A DNA stretch of 64,000 nucleotides, from contig NZ_AKKE01000173.1 of the NCBI RefSeq assembly GCF_000281975.1, forward strand, positions 1 through 64,000, in the 5' to 3' direction. A model generated the notes under the pieces. It saw only the letters and a list, made by a program, of their open reading frames with translations, did not search any database and was not told the DNA's origin. The translations under genes were made by a program, and so were the position numbers. How positions within the stretch are numbered: position 1 is the first letter of the stretch; the number at the start of each line of letters is the position of its first letter. The DNA comes from Novosphingobium sp. AP12. GTDB taxonomy: Bacteria > Pseudomonadota > Alphaproteobacteria > Sphingomonadales > Sphingomonadaceae. Shown here piece by piece: positions 1-9,249 of the stretch.

Positions 1-136
1 TCACCTCCTGCGAAGCGGCGTAAGAGGGCGTCAGGTAAGCGCGGAAAAGCCCGCCTTCCATGTCGCTGTAGGGCGCGAACCGCAGCGCATCGCAGCGGGC
101 GACGGCGCGGGCTCCGCCGGGAAGGAGGTCGCTCAC
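1..136 (-). CDS. M20-type amidohydrolase, N-terminal fragment (allantoate amidohydrolase/carbamoylase-like), cut by window edge
   Basis: Only the first 45 or so codons are inside the window. The GTG start at 136-134 overlaps the stop of the upstream gene as GTGA, so translation is probably coupled. The peptide starts VSDLLPGGARAVARCDAL and continues with PYSDMEGGLFRAYLTPS. That 'RCDAL ... L.R.YLTP' pattern is typical of the N-terminus of the hydantoinase/carbamoylase family of zinc amidohydrolases, which includes allantoate amidohydrolase and N-carbamoyl-amino-acid hydrolases. No metal ligands are visible because the gene runs out of the window. Its place as last visible gene of an operon with an HpxW-like enzyme and a purine permease favours allantoate or ureidoglycine-type substrates; this is inference. 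Confidence 0.6.
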   Translation of the reverse strand, partial: MSDLLPGGARAVARCDALRFAPYSDMEGGLFRAYLTPSYAASQEV

Positions 137-1710
137 CACGGCATCACGCCGCCGTCGCTGCGCGGATCGGTGGCGCCCTGGAAGGTGCCGTCGGCGAGGC
201 GCACGACGGCACCGGCATGGCCCATCGTCGCCGTCAGCGGGCCGACGCGCTCGACATCGTGCCCGGCCTCCGCCAGCTGCACGTAGAGCGTTTCGTCGAA
301 GCCGTCCTCCAGCTTGAGCGTCGTCGACTGCTCGCCCCAGGTGCGGCCCAGCAGCCAGCGCGGGGCGCTGATCGCTTCCTGAAGGTCCACCCCGAAGCGG
401 GCGTAGCGGCTGAACAGCGCGGCCTGCGTCTGCGGCTGGCCCTCACCGCCCATGGTGCCGTAGGCCATGACACGGCCGTCCTCGAACACGGCGAGCGCGG
501 GGTTGAGGGTGTGGAACGGCTTGCGGCCGGGCTTCAGGGCGTTCCAGCCGGCTGTCGCAAGGCGGAACGAGCTGCCCCGGTTCTGCCAGGTGATCCCGGT
601 CTGCGGCAGCACGAGGCCGGAGCCGAATTCGAAATAGGTGGACTGGATACAGGAGACCACCCTGCCCTCGCTGTCGGCCGCGCCGAACCAGCACGTGTCG
701 CCCCACTGCGGCGGCTGCGGCCAGGGCAGCGCCTTGGCGGGGTCGATCCGCGCGGCGAGTTCGGCGAGCGCCGCAGGATCGGAAAGCAGGCCCTGGAAAT
801 CGAAGTCGGTGTAGGTCGGGTCGCCGACATGCACGTCGCGCAGCAGGAACGCCTGCTTGGTCGCCTCGATGAGCCCGTGGACGTGGTCGAAACCGTCGGG
901 CGCCTCGGCCTCGAGGCGGTCGAACAGCGCGAGGATCATCAGCGCGGCGAAGCCCTGCGTCGGCGGCGTGGAATTGTAGAGCGCGGCGCCGGAAATCACC
1001 GTGTGCAGCGGGTCCGGCCGGGCGGCGGCGTGCGCCTCAAGGTCGGCCAGCGACACCGGGCTGCCCAGCGTCGCAAGGTCCTGCGCGATCAGGGCCGCAA
1101 GCTCGCCGCGGTAGAAATCGTCGAGGCCATTCGCGGCGAGCGAGCGCAGCGTTTCGCCCAGCAGCGGCTGGCGCAGCACGTCGCCTTCGACGAGCGGGCG
1201 GCCCTCGGGCTCGAAGATCGTGGCATAGGCGCCCGGCTGGCCGCGCAGTTCGCCGCCCTTGGCCGCCGCGATCCCGGCGCCGCCGGACGTTACCGAAATG
1301 CCGATCTCGGCATGCTCGATCGCGTCGCGCAGCAGGCGGCCGAGCGGCATCGTGCAGCCCTCTCCGCTCAGCGCCGCCGCCCAGCCGGAGATCGTCCCCG
1401 CCACCGTATTCGCCGCCAGCGGTCCGCGCGTCGGCACGGCATCGAGGCCCGCGTAGAGCGACAGGTCGGCGCTCGCGGCCGCTCCGCCGCAGCCGTGGAT
1501 CGAGTGGACGCGCCCGTCAGGCTCGCGGATCACCCAGAAACCGTCGCCGCCGATCCCGGTCATGTGCGGGTAGACGACGGCAAGCGTGGCGGCGACCGCG
1601 ACGCAGGCCTCGACGGCGTTCCCGCCATCGGCCAGCACATCGCGCCCGGCCTGTGCGGCCAGGAAGTGCGGTGCGGTGACGATGCCGTTCTCGGCGGTTA
1701 CGGTCTTCAT
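133..1710 (-). CDS. hpxW: GGT-fold amidohydrolase, probable oxamate amidohydrolase (HpxW-like)
   Basis: A 525-residue Ntn-hydrolase of the gamma-glutamyltransferase superfamily. The N-terminal half has the GGT landmarks GGNAVEA (about residues 29-35) and TGIGGDGFW (about 51-59). The autoprocessing threonine is probably the T of GDTCWFG (about residue 340), followed by D.EGRVVS and SGLVLPQTGI, where classical GGTs have the catalytic Thr and the small subunit begins. Unlike classical GGTs it has no signal peptide, so it should be cytoplasmic. Klebsiella HpxW, an oxamate amidohydrolase of ureide breakdown, has similar length and similar neighbours (HpxX, HpxY, a ureide amidohydrolase). The gene lies 12 nt after the nucleosidase gene and overlaps the next gene by 4 nt. 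Alternative: a generic GGT acting on gamma-glutamyl compounds. The family is sure, the substrate is inferred from context. Confidence 0.75.
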   Translation of the reverse strand: MKTVTAENGIVTAPHFLAAQAGRDVLADGGNAVEACVAVAATLAVVYPHMTGIGGDGFWVIREPDGRVHSIHGCGGAAASADLSLYAGLDAVPTRGPLAANTVAGTISGWAAALSGEGCTMPLGRLLRDAIEHAEIGISVTSGGAGIAAAKGGELRGQPGAYATIFEPEGRPLVEGDVLRQPLLGETLRSLAANGLDDFYRGELAALIAQDLATLGSPVSLADLEAHAAARPDPLHTVISGAALYNSTPPTQGFAALMILALFDRLEAEAPDGFDHVHGLIEATKQAFLLRDVHVGDPTYTDFDFQGLLSDPAALAELAARIDPAKALPWPQPPQWGDTCWFGAADSEGRVVSCIQSTYFEFGSGLVLPQTGITWQNRGSSFRLATAGWNALKPGRKPFHTLNPALAVFEDGRVMAYGTMGGEGQPQTQAALFSRYARFGVDLQEAISAPRWLLGRTWGEQSTTLKLEDGFDETLYVQLAEAGHDVERVGPLTATMGHAGAVVRLADGTFQGATDPRSDGGVMPW

Positions 1711-1722
1711 GTCGTCAGGTCC

Positions 1723-2670
1723 TCAATCCGGCAGCGCGGCCACGAAGGCGCGCACGACATGCGCGGAGTTCACCGCGGCGAGATGCTCGTAAGTGTCCTC
1801 CATGTTCTTGTGCCTGTCGCCCCCGGCAAGGTCGCACAGCGAGCGGAACACGATGGTCGGCACCTGGTTGGCATAGGCGACCTGCGCCACCGCGCCGCTC
1901 TCCATGTCGAGCACGCGGGCGTTCCAGGCCTTGTAGAGATACTCGCGAAACTCGGCGTTGTCCGCGTAGATACCCGCGCTGACGCCGGTGCCGCCGACGA
2001 CGACCTTGGGCGGCTTGGCGAGGCACAGTTCGGTGTCGGGAAGCTGCGTCGGCGATGGCGGCACGCAGCGCTCCATGGAAACCTTGGGCGCCACCTTGCG
2101 GGCGAGCGCGAGCAAGGCCGGGTCCATCGGGAACTTGAAGATCCGCTTCATCGGCGTCGCGGCATTGGCGACGGTCACCCCGCGCGGAAAGATGAAGTTC
2201 CAGTTCGCCGGAGCCTCGGGCGCGACCGGCTCTGGCGACTTCCAGCCCGGCGTGTCCCCGTAGCCATCCTTGCGCGCGAAGTTGGCTTCCAGGTACTGGC
2301 CCCAGTCCTCCAGCACGATAACGTCGCCGATCGAGAGGTTGGGGTCCACTCCGCCCGCGATGCCGGAAAAGACGATGCGCTTGACGGTGAACCTGTCGAT
2401 CACGAGCTGCGTGTTCATCGCCGCGTTCACGATCGAGACGCCGCTCTGCATCAGCAGGATCGGCTTACCTTCCAGCGTGCCGGTGAGGTAGGTCATGCCG
2501 TTGATCTGGTACTCCTTGCCCCCCATCACGGCGTGGACGAGCGCGTTCCATTCGGGCTGATAAGCGGTCATCACCAAGGTACGCGGGGTGAGGTCGAGCC
2601 GCTCCTCCGCCAGTGCGGGGGCGGCGAAAAGCGCGAGCGCGGCGGCGGCAGTCAATGCGAACGAGCGCAT
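1723..2670 (-). CDS. Secreted purine nucleosidase-like protein (PNP/MTAN phosphorylase superfamily)
   Basis: 315 residues from an ATG at 2670-2668 that overlaps the permease stop as ATGA. This start gives a clean Sec signal peptide (MRSFALTAAAALALFAAPALA, cleavage before EERL); longer in-frame starts would bury it inside the permease gene. The mature protein has the phosphorylase-superfamily core: an N-terminal TAYQPE region, GIAGG (about residue 125) and the C-terminal DMESGAVAQVA, whose Met-Glu is the ribose-binding pair in MTA/SAH nucleosidases. It lacks obvious phosphate-binding motifs, so hydrolysis of nucleosides rather than phosphorolysis is likely (inference). Exported next to a base permease, it probably releases purine bases in the periplasm for uptake. 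Confidence 0.65.
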   Translation of the reverse strand: MRSFALTAAAALALFAAPALAEERLDLTPRTLVMTAYQPEWNALVHAVMGGKEYQINGMTYLTGTLEGKPILLMQSGVSIVNAAMNTQLVIDRFTVKRIVFSGIAGGVDPNLSIGDVIVLEDWGQYLEANFARKDGYGDTPGWKSPEPVAPEAPANWNFIFPRGVTVANAATPMKRIFKFPMDPALLALARKVAPKVSMERCVPPSPTQLPDTELCLAKPPKVVVGGTGVSAGIYADNAEFREYLYKAWNARVLDMESGAVAQVAYANQVPTIVFRSLCDLAGGDRHKNMEDTYEHLAAVNSAHVVRAFVAALPD

Positions 2671-4037
2671 CAGGCGCCTCCCATCCAGACGAAGCGGGCG
2701 ACGAAGAGCAGGGCCAGCACTAGCAGGAACCAATCCTTCTTCGCGAACGAACCACGCACGATCTTGAGCGCGCAGTGAGCGGTGATGCCGAAGGCGAGGC
2801 CGTTAGCGATGGAGAAGGTCAGCGGGATCATCGCGACGGTGAGGAACGCGGGGATCGCCGAAAGCGGGTCCTCCCACTCGACCTCGGTCAGCGGCAGCAG
2901 CATCAGGCCGCCGACGATGATAAGCGCCGGGGCGGTCGCCGCCAGCGGGATCAGCTGGGCGTAAGGCGCCACGAACATCGTCGCCAGGAACAGCACGCCG
3001 GTGACCACGGCGGTGAGGCCAGTGCGCCCGCCCGCCTGCACGCCCGCCGCGCTCTCGACGTAGCTGGTGACGGTGCTGGTGCCTGCCATCGAGCCGACGA
3101 TGGTCGCGACCGCATCGGTGACGAGGATACGGTTGAGGCCGGGAATGCGGCCCGCGGCGTCCATCAGCCCGGCGCGCTTGGTGACGGCGACGAGCGTGCC
3201 GATGTTGTCGAACAGGTCGACGAACAGGAACACGAACAGGATTTCGAGCAGCCCCAGCCCGTGCTTGCCCGAAAGGCCGAACACGCCGCCAAGGTCGAGC
3301 TGGAAGGCCGTGCCGGTCAGCGCGGCAAGCGAATAGGGCTCGGGGCTGACCGAGACCATGCCCGCGATCCAGCCGACCAGCGTGGTCGCGACGATGCCGA
3401 CCAGCATCGCGCCGCGCACGTTCCACACGCTCAGCGCGCCGATCACCACGAGGCCGAAGATCGCCAGCGCCGCGCCGGGGGCCTTGAGGTCGCCCAGCGC
3501 CACGAAAGTCGCCGGGTTGGCGACGACGATGCCGGCGTCCTTGAAGCCGATGAAACCGATGAACAGGCCGATGCCGCCTGCCACGGCGGCGAACAGGTAC
3601 TGCGGGATCGACGAGACGATCAGCTGGCGCACGCCCGTCAGCGTCAGCACTAGGAAGGCGACGCCCGAGATGAACACGCAGCCCAGCGCGACGGGCCAGG
3701 GCACGCCCATCTGCTGCACCACGGTGAAGCTGAAGTAGGCGTTGAGCCCCATGCCCGGCGCCAGCGCGAGGGGCACGTTGGCGACGAAGCCCATCAGGAT
3801 CGAGGCGAAGGCGGCCGCGAAGCAGGTCGCCGCCGCCACCGAGGCGACCGGCATGCCCGCGCTGCCCAGGATCGCCGGATTGACCAGCACGATATAGGCC
3901 ATGGTGAGGAAGGTGGTCATCCCCGCCAGCACCTCGGTACGCGCGGTGGTGCCGCGCGCGGTGAGCGAGAAATAGCGGTCGAGCCTGCCCGAAGGCGGTG
4001 CCTCGGGTGTGTCCGACATGGTCTGTGTCTGCGTCAC
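2670..4037 (-). CDS. NCS2-family purine base permease (AzgA type)
   Basis: 455-residue inner-membrane transporter with about 12-14 hydrophobic segments. The N-terminus has the AzgA-type block RTEVLAGMTTFLTMAYI (about 34-50) and ALAPGMGLNAYF (about 91-102), and the C-terminal half has the FVDLFDNIGTLVAV signature (about 265-278) of the adenine/guanine/hypoxanthine branch. Proton-coupled import of adenine, hypoxanthine, guanine or xanthine is expected; the exact base cannot be read from sequence. A second possible start lies 6 codons downstream (MSDTPEA), giving the same mature protein. It is preceded by the amidase gene after a 46-nt gap and overlaps the nucleosidase gene by 4 nt, consistent with one transcript. 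Confidence 0.85.
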   Translation of the reverse strand: MTQTQTMSDTPEAPPSGRLDRYFSLTARGTTARTEVLAGMTTFLTMAYIVLVNPAILGSAGMPVASVAAATCFAAAFASILMGFVANVPLALAPGMGLNAYFSFTVVQQMGVPWPVALGCVFISGVAFLVLTLTGVRQLIVSSIPQYLFAAVAGGIGLFIGFIGFKDAGIVVANPATFVALGDLKAPGAALAIFGLVVIGALSVWNVRGAMLVGIVATTLVGWIAGMVSVSPEPYSLAALTGTAFQLDLGGVFGLSGKHGLGLLEILFVFLFVDLFDNIGTLVAVTKRAGLMDAAGRIPGLNRILVTDAVATIVGSMAGTSTVTSYVESAAGVQAGGRTGLTAVVTGVLFLATMFVAPYAQLIPLAATAPALIIVGGLMLLPLTEVEWEDPLSAIPAFLTVAMIPLTFSIANGLAFGITAHCALKIVRGSFAKKDWFLLVLALLFVARFVWMGGA

Positions 4038-4083
4038 GCTTGCCCCTTCCGCCGCCCCCTGCGGCGTCTTTCGATATTCGTCT

Positions 4084-5442
4084 TCAAGAGTACCCGGCAG
4101 TCCCAGCCTGCGCTGGGACGACGAGTTCTTCAGGCGCGCTGAACCCCGTCACACCCTGCGCTTCCAATGTGGCGGCGAAGGCGAACAGGTCCGCCTCGCG
4201 TCCCGGTCCGCCGATCAGCTGGAGGCCGATCGGCAATTTTCCCGGACGGTAGAGCGGAACCGCCAGCGACGGCAATCCGGTGAAACTGATCGGCTGGGTA
4301 TGAATGCCGAGGTCCGCGCGCGCAGCCGACATGGCCCCGTCGATCTCGATGCGCGGGTCCTCGACCAGCGGCGCCGTGGTCGGCGTCGCGGGGGCGAGCA
4401 GCACGTCGTAATCGGCCACCAGCGCCTCGATCCGGGCGCGGTATTCGGCGCGAAATGCCTGCGCCTCCGCATAGAGCGCGTCCGGCAGCAAAGCACCAGC
4501 GAGCAGGCGGTCGCGGACCTGCGGGTCGAAGGCCATGGCATCGGCGGCCAGAGCCTCGCGGTGCAGCGTGCCGCCCTCGTAGGCGGTGATGAGGAACGCG
4601 GCGGAGCGGGCCCGGGCGATCTCGGGGAGTTCGACCAGGGGCGCGCCGGGCGCGATGGCGTCGATTGCGGCAAGCTGGTCGGCGTCGGCGTTCTCACGGA
4701 ACCGGCCGCCGAGACGGGCGAGGCGAGGCGCTTTCCCGGTCGGAGCGACTTCGCGTCCTGCGAGCACCTGCCAGACCAGTTCCATGTCCTCCACCGAGCG
4801 GGTGAAGGGTCCGATGTCGTCGAAACTCTCGGCGAAGGGGAACACGCCAGCGAGCGGCAGGTCGCGGTTGGTGGGCTTGAGACCGTAGACGCCGGTCAGG
4901 CTGGCGGGCACGCGGATCGAGCCGTTGGTGTCGGAGCCCAGGGCAAACGGCAGAAGCCCCGCCGCGACCACCGCCGCCGATCCGCCCGACGACCCGCCCG
5001 CGAGCCGCGCGATGTCGTGGGGATTGCGGGTGGTACCATAAGCGGCGTTGATGGTAGCGAAGCCGTAGGCGAACTCGTCCATGTTGAGCGTGGCGACGAC
5101 GACCGCGCCCGCCGCCTTAAGGCGCGCCACGGCCTCCGCATCGGCCAGCGCAGGCGCGGCGTCGGCATAGAGAGTCGAACCGGCAGTGGTCGGCAGCCCG
5201 GCAAGGTCGAACAGGTCCTTGACGCCGTACGGCACCCCCGCGAGCGGCCCCGGGTCCTGCCCGGCGGCCACCATCGCGTCGACCGCGTCGGCCTCGGCCC
5301 GGGCACGGTCGTGGAGCACGCGGGTGACGGCGATGAGGTCGCGGTCGGCCTGAACCAGTGCGCAGAGGCACTCTTCGACGAGCGCGCGCGCGCTCAGTGT
5401 CCCGGCGCGGACGGCGGAAGCTATCTCGTGGATGCCCATCAT
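4084..5442 (-). CDS. Amidase-signature hydrolase, AtzE/HpxY-like
   Basis: 452-residue amidase-signature enzyme. The catalytic triad region is visible: Lys in GVPYGVKDLFD (about residue 67), and the glycine/serine stretch GGSSGGSAAVV with SDTNGSIRVPAS following. The ATG at 5442-5440 overlaps the stop of the small upstream gene as ATGA, matching the AtzG-AtzE arrangement in which AtzG is an obligate small subunit. In cyanuric-acid degraders AtzE hydrolyses 1-carboxybiuret; in hpx clusters the homologue HpxY is linked to ureide breakdown. The neighbours here favour the HpxY role. The last 10 or so codons (VVPAQAGT...) are not enzyme sequence: they come from a REP-like palindrome that the frame runs into. 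Confidence 0.75.
   Translation of the reverse strand: MMGIHEIASAVRAGTLSARALVEECLCALVQADRDLIAVTRVLHDRARAEADAVDAMVAAGQDPGPLAGVPYGVKDLFDLAGLPTTAGSTLYADAAPALADAEAVARLKAAGAVVVATLNMDEFAYGFATINAAYGTTRNPHDIARLAGGSSGGSAAVVAAGLLPFALGSDTNGSIRVPASLTGVYGLKPTNRDLPLAGVFPFAESFDDIGPFTRSVEDMELVWQVLAGREVAPTGKAPRLARLGGRFRENADADQLAAIDAIAPGAPLVELPEIARARSAAFLITAYEGGTLHREALAADAMAFDPQVRDRLLAGALLPDALYAEAQAFRAEYRARIEALVADYDVLLAPATPTTAPLVEDPRIEIDGAMSAARADLGIHTQPISFTGLPSLAVPLYRPGKLPIGLQLIGGPGREADLFAFAATLEAQGVTGFSAPEELVVPAQAGTAGYS
4101..4123. repeat. REP-like palindrome inside the 3' end of the amidase gene
   Basis: A 23-bp element with self-complementary core tcccagc...gctggga, differing at one base from the copies at 52231-52253 and (inverted) 52142-52164 and 48818-48840. 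On the minus strand it is translated as VVPAQAGT near the amidase C-terminus, so the native stop has probably been replaced by the element. Confidence 0.8.
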
Positions 5443-5687
5443 GCCTGCGTCGCCGTCGGCATCTGGCGCATGGTCCGCGCATGGCGAGCCAGCAGCGCGA
5501 GGTTCGCAGAGACGCCCGCCTCGCACTCGGGCAGGATCGACAGGCCACGCGCCCCGGCGGCGGCGGCGATCTCATCGGCACTCTGGGGAACTGCGGCGGT
5601 CGGCGCCTCAGCGGGGGTTTCGGCCATGGTCTCACGATCGGTGGGCGCGGCAGGGGACGGGCGATGAGGCGACATGCGCCGCATCAT
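5439..5687 (-). CDS. Small subunit-like protein, AtzG/HpxX type (DUF4089)
   Basis: 82-residue protein. The first 40 or so residues are Pro/Ala-rich and probably flexible. The last 35 contain LSILPECEAGVSANLALLARHA, the helical pattern 'P.E...GV..NL.LL..HA' of the DUF4089/AtzG family. AtzG forms a heterotetramer with the AtzE amidase and is needed for its stability; the 4-nt stop-start overlap with the amidase fits such a pair. A GGGAGGGG box sits just upstream of the ATGATG at 5687-5682, supporting this start; an internal ATG at 5627 would still keep the conserved domain. It is the first gene of the ureide operon. Confidence 0.65.
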   Translation of the reverse strand: MMRRMSPHRPSPAAPTDRETMAETPAEAPTAAVPQSADEIAAAAGARGLSILPECEAGVSANLALLARHARTMRQMPTATQA

Positions 5688-5766
5688 AGCCCCTCCCTGC
5701 CCGCTTGCCCCCTATCGATCAAACGCAATGATCGGAACGGATCGTTGCAAAAATTAGAGCAGGCGG

Positions 5767-5796
5767 CCGCCATCCCCGTCTCCTCAGGGACGGCGG
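5767..5796 (-). terminator. Possible rho-independent terminator after fumC
   Basis: Two 10-nt arms (5767-5776 and 5787-5796) pair at 9 of 10 positions on the minus strand just after the fumC stop. A run of five T on that strand follows about 13 nt later, so the U-tract is displaced and the call is tentative. Confidence 0.4.
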
Positions 5797-5811
5797 TTCA
5801 ACGCATACCGA

Positions 5812-7194
<1,383 letters not shown>

Positions 7195-7328
7195 AAGGTC
7201 TTGGCCTCCATCGCTTTGGCAGTGCTTGAAGACCTACATAAGCGACCCTCGGGGCATTGCCACTGCTAATGCGACTTACTCGCATATTTGAACAAGTAAG
7301 CGCGCCGAGGCGTTCTTCCCTGCCGCCG

Positions 7329-8204
7329 TCAGACCTCCTCGGGCCAGTAAAGGCGCATGGGATTGGTCACCAGCATCCGCGTCTGCAGGTCCAGGCTTGG
7401 CGCGATACGGGGGATCATGTCGACGAGGTGGCCGTCGTCGGGAACCGCATCCTGCATGTTCGGATGCGGCCAATCGGTGCCCCAGAGCACGCGATCGGGG
7501 TAGTCCGCCACCAGCGGCGCGACGGCGGAAGCGAAGGCGTCCCACGGATCGCCCGCCGGATCGAGCCGGTCCGGGCAGGTCGCCTTGAACCAGATGTCCT
7601 GCCGGGAATCGAGCAGCCCCCGGAAAGCCATCATGTCCGCGCCGTCCGGACCCCGCGTCACGTCGGGGCGGCCCATATGGTCGATCATGAGGGGCACCGG
7701 GATCGCGTCCATGAACGGGCGCAGGTCGTGCAGGATGTCCGCCTCGAAATAGATCACCACATGCCAGCCTTCGGGCAGGCGCGAGGCGACTTCGAGGAAC
7801 CTGTCCTTGGGCGCATCGTCGACGAGGCGCTTGAGGAAGTTGAAGCGTATGCCGCGCATGCCGCCCTCGTGCAGCGCGGCGAGTTCGGCCTCGGAAATCG
7901 CCGGGTCGACCACCGCGACGCCCCTCGCCCGGCCTTCCGACTTCGCGATGGCATCGAGCGCGGCGGCGTTGTCGGTGCCGTGGCAGCTGGCCTGCACGAT
8001 CACGTTGCGCGCGAAGCCGAGGTGATCGCGCAGGGCGAACAGCTTGTCCGGTCCGGCATCCTCGGGGAGGTACTTGGCCCTGGTGCTGAACGGGAACTGC
8101 GCCATCGGCCCGAAGACGTGGCAATGCGCATCAACGGCGCCTGCGGGCGGCGTATAGCGCGGCTGGCTGGGACTGGCGTGCCAGGAAACGATGCGATCAG
8201 ACAT
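7329..8204 (-). CDS. ligI: 2-pyrone-4,6-dicarboxylate hydrolase
   Basis: 291-residue amidohydrolase-superfamily protein. It shows the metal-site start VDAHCHVFGP (about 24-33), GIRFNF (about 127-132), the central MIDHMGRPD (about 181-189) and the catalytic aspartate region WGTDWPHP (about 246-253), all typical of LigI. It opens the lactone ring of 2-pyrone-4,6-dicarboxylate to 4-oxalomesaconate in protocatechuate 4,5-cleavage; LigI works without a bound metal in characterised members. It is the last gene of ligK-ligU-ligI, overlapping ligU by 8 nt. Every other enzyme of the pathway is in the neighbourhood, which makes the assignment firm. Confidence 0.93.
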   Translation of the reverse strand: MSDRIVSWHASPSQPRYTPPAGAVDAHCHVFGPMAQFPFSTRAKYLPEDAGPDKLFALRDHLGFARNVIVQASCHGTDNAAALDAIAKSEGRARGVAVVDPAISEAELAALHEGGMRGIRFNFLKRLVDDAPKDRFLEVASRLPEGWHVVIYFEADILHDLRPFMDAIPVPLMIDHMGRPDVTRGPDGADMMAFRGLLDSRQDIWFKATCPDRLDPAGDPWDAFASAVAPLVADYPDRVLWGTDWPHPNMQDAVPDDGHLVDMIPRIAPSLDLQTRMLVTNPMRLYWPEEV

Positions 8205-9249
8205 AGACTGTTCCGTCCATCAGCTTGCGCGCGGTGCGCAGCAGGGCGGCGCTGGTGACGGCGCCGGTTTCGTCGGTTTCGAGCACGCAGCTCATCTCGC
8301 CGGTCAGGTGCTCGACAGAGAGCGTCTTGCGTCCCCCCCCCGGAACCTGCGCCACCTCGGCGGCGGGCGAGCCCTCGATCAGGCAGGCGGTGGCGACAGA
8401 GACGGCGCCGAGCACGCCGATGGTGGCGTGGGCGCGGTGCGGAATGAAGCTGCGCACGGTGACTGCGCCGCCGTTTCTCGGAGCCGCGACGAGCATCATC
8501 TTGGGCACCGACTTGTCCGACACGTCGCCGAGGTTCATCCGCTCGCCCACGGCCAAGCGGATCGCCTCGATCCGCGCCTTGAGCGCGGTGTCGGCGTCGA
8601 GGGTTTCCCGGTCCTCGTAACCCGTCACGCCCACGTCGGCGGCCTTCATCACCACGCAGGGCATGCCGTTGTCGATGAGCGTGACTGCCACGCCATCCAC
8701 CACGTCCACCGCGTTGCCGGTCGGCAGCAGCGCCCCGCACGAGGAACCGGCGGTGTCGCGGAACTCCAGCGGGATCGGTGCATGCGTGCCGGGAACGCCA
8801 TCGATCGCGGCCTCGCCCCGGTAGGTGACCACGCCGCCCGGCGTCTGCACCGCGGCGACGGCGACCTGGCCGGTGTTCTCCATGAAGATCGCCACGCGCG
8901 TTTCGTCGCCAGTCGCCGCCACCAGTCCGCGCTCGATCGCGAAGGGGCCGACGCCGGCGAGGATGTTGCCGCAGTTCTGCGCGTCCGAGACGATCGCCTC
9001 GTCGACGAAGACCTGCAGGAACAGGTAGTCGACGTCGATCCCCTCGCGCGCGGACTTACTGACCACTGCCACCTTGCTCGTCAGCGGATCGGCGCCGCCC
9101 ATGCCGTCGATCTGGCGCGGGTCGGGCGAGCCCATGACGCCGAGCAGGAACGCATCGCGCGCGGCGGTGTCGGCGGGGAGGTCATCCTTGAGGAAGTAGC
9201 CGCCCTTGGAGGTCCCGCCGCGCATCCACATGCAGCGGGCTTCAGACAT
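8197..9249 (-). CDS. ligU: 4-oxalomesaconate tautomerase (PrpF family)
   Basis: 350 residues from the ATG at 9249-9247, which lies inside the end of ligK (8-nt overlap). Longer in-frame starts only add low-complexity Arg/Ser sequence in ligK and were rejected. RGGTSKGGYF (about 10-19) near the N-terminus is the hallmark of the PrpF/diaminopimelate-epimerase-like fold, and GMGGADPLTSKVAVV (about 57-71) follows. LigU interconverts 4-oxalomesaconate tautomers (keto/enol double-bond shift), making the form used by the hydratase LigJ. Flanked by ligK and ligI in one unit. Confidence 0.9.
   Translation of the reverse strand: MSEARCMWMRGGTSKGGYFLKDDLPADTAARDAFLLGVMGSPDPRQIDGMGGADPLTSKVAVVSKSAREGIDVDYLFLQVFVDEAIVSDAQNCGNILAGVGPFAIERGLVAATGDETRVAIFMENTGQVAVAAVQTPGGVVTYRGEAAIDGVPGTHAPIPLEFRDTAGSSCGALLPTGNAVDVVDGVAVTLIDNGMPCVVMKAADVGVTGYEDRETLDADTALKARIEAIRLAVGERMNLGDVSDKSVPKMMLVAAPRNGGAVTVRSFIPHRAHATIGVLGAVSVATACLIEGSPAAEVAQVPGGGRKTLSVEHLTGEMSCVLETDETGAVTSAALLRTARKLMDGTVYV

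Noticed and set aside
217..2778. 853-codon open frame on the plus strand
   Set aside because: It runs antisense through the hpxW-like, nucleosidase and permease genes, has Arg/Gly/Ala/His-rich sequence with no domain. A shadow caused by high GC at third positions.
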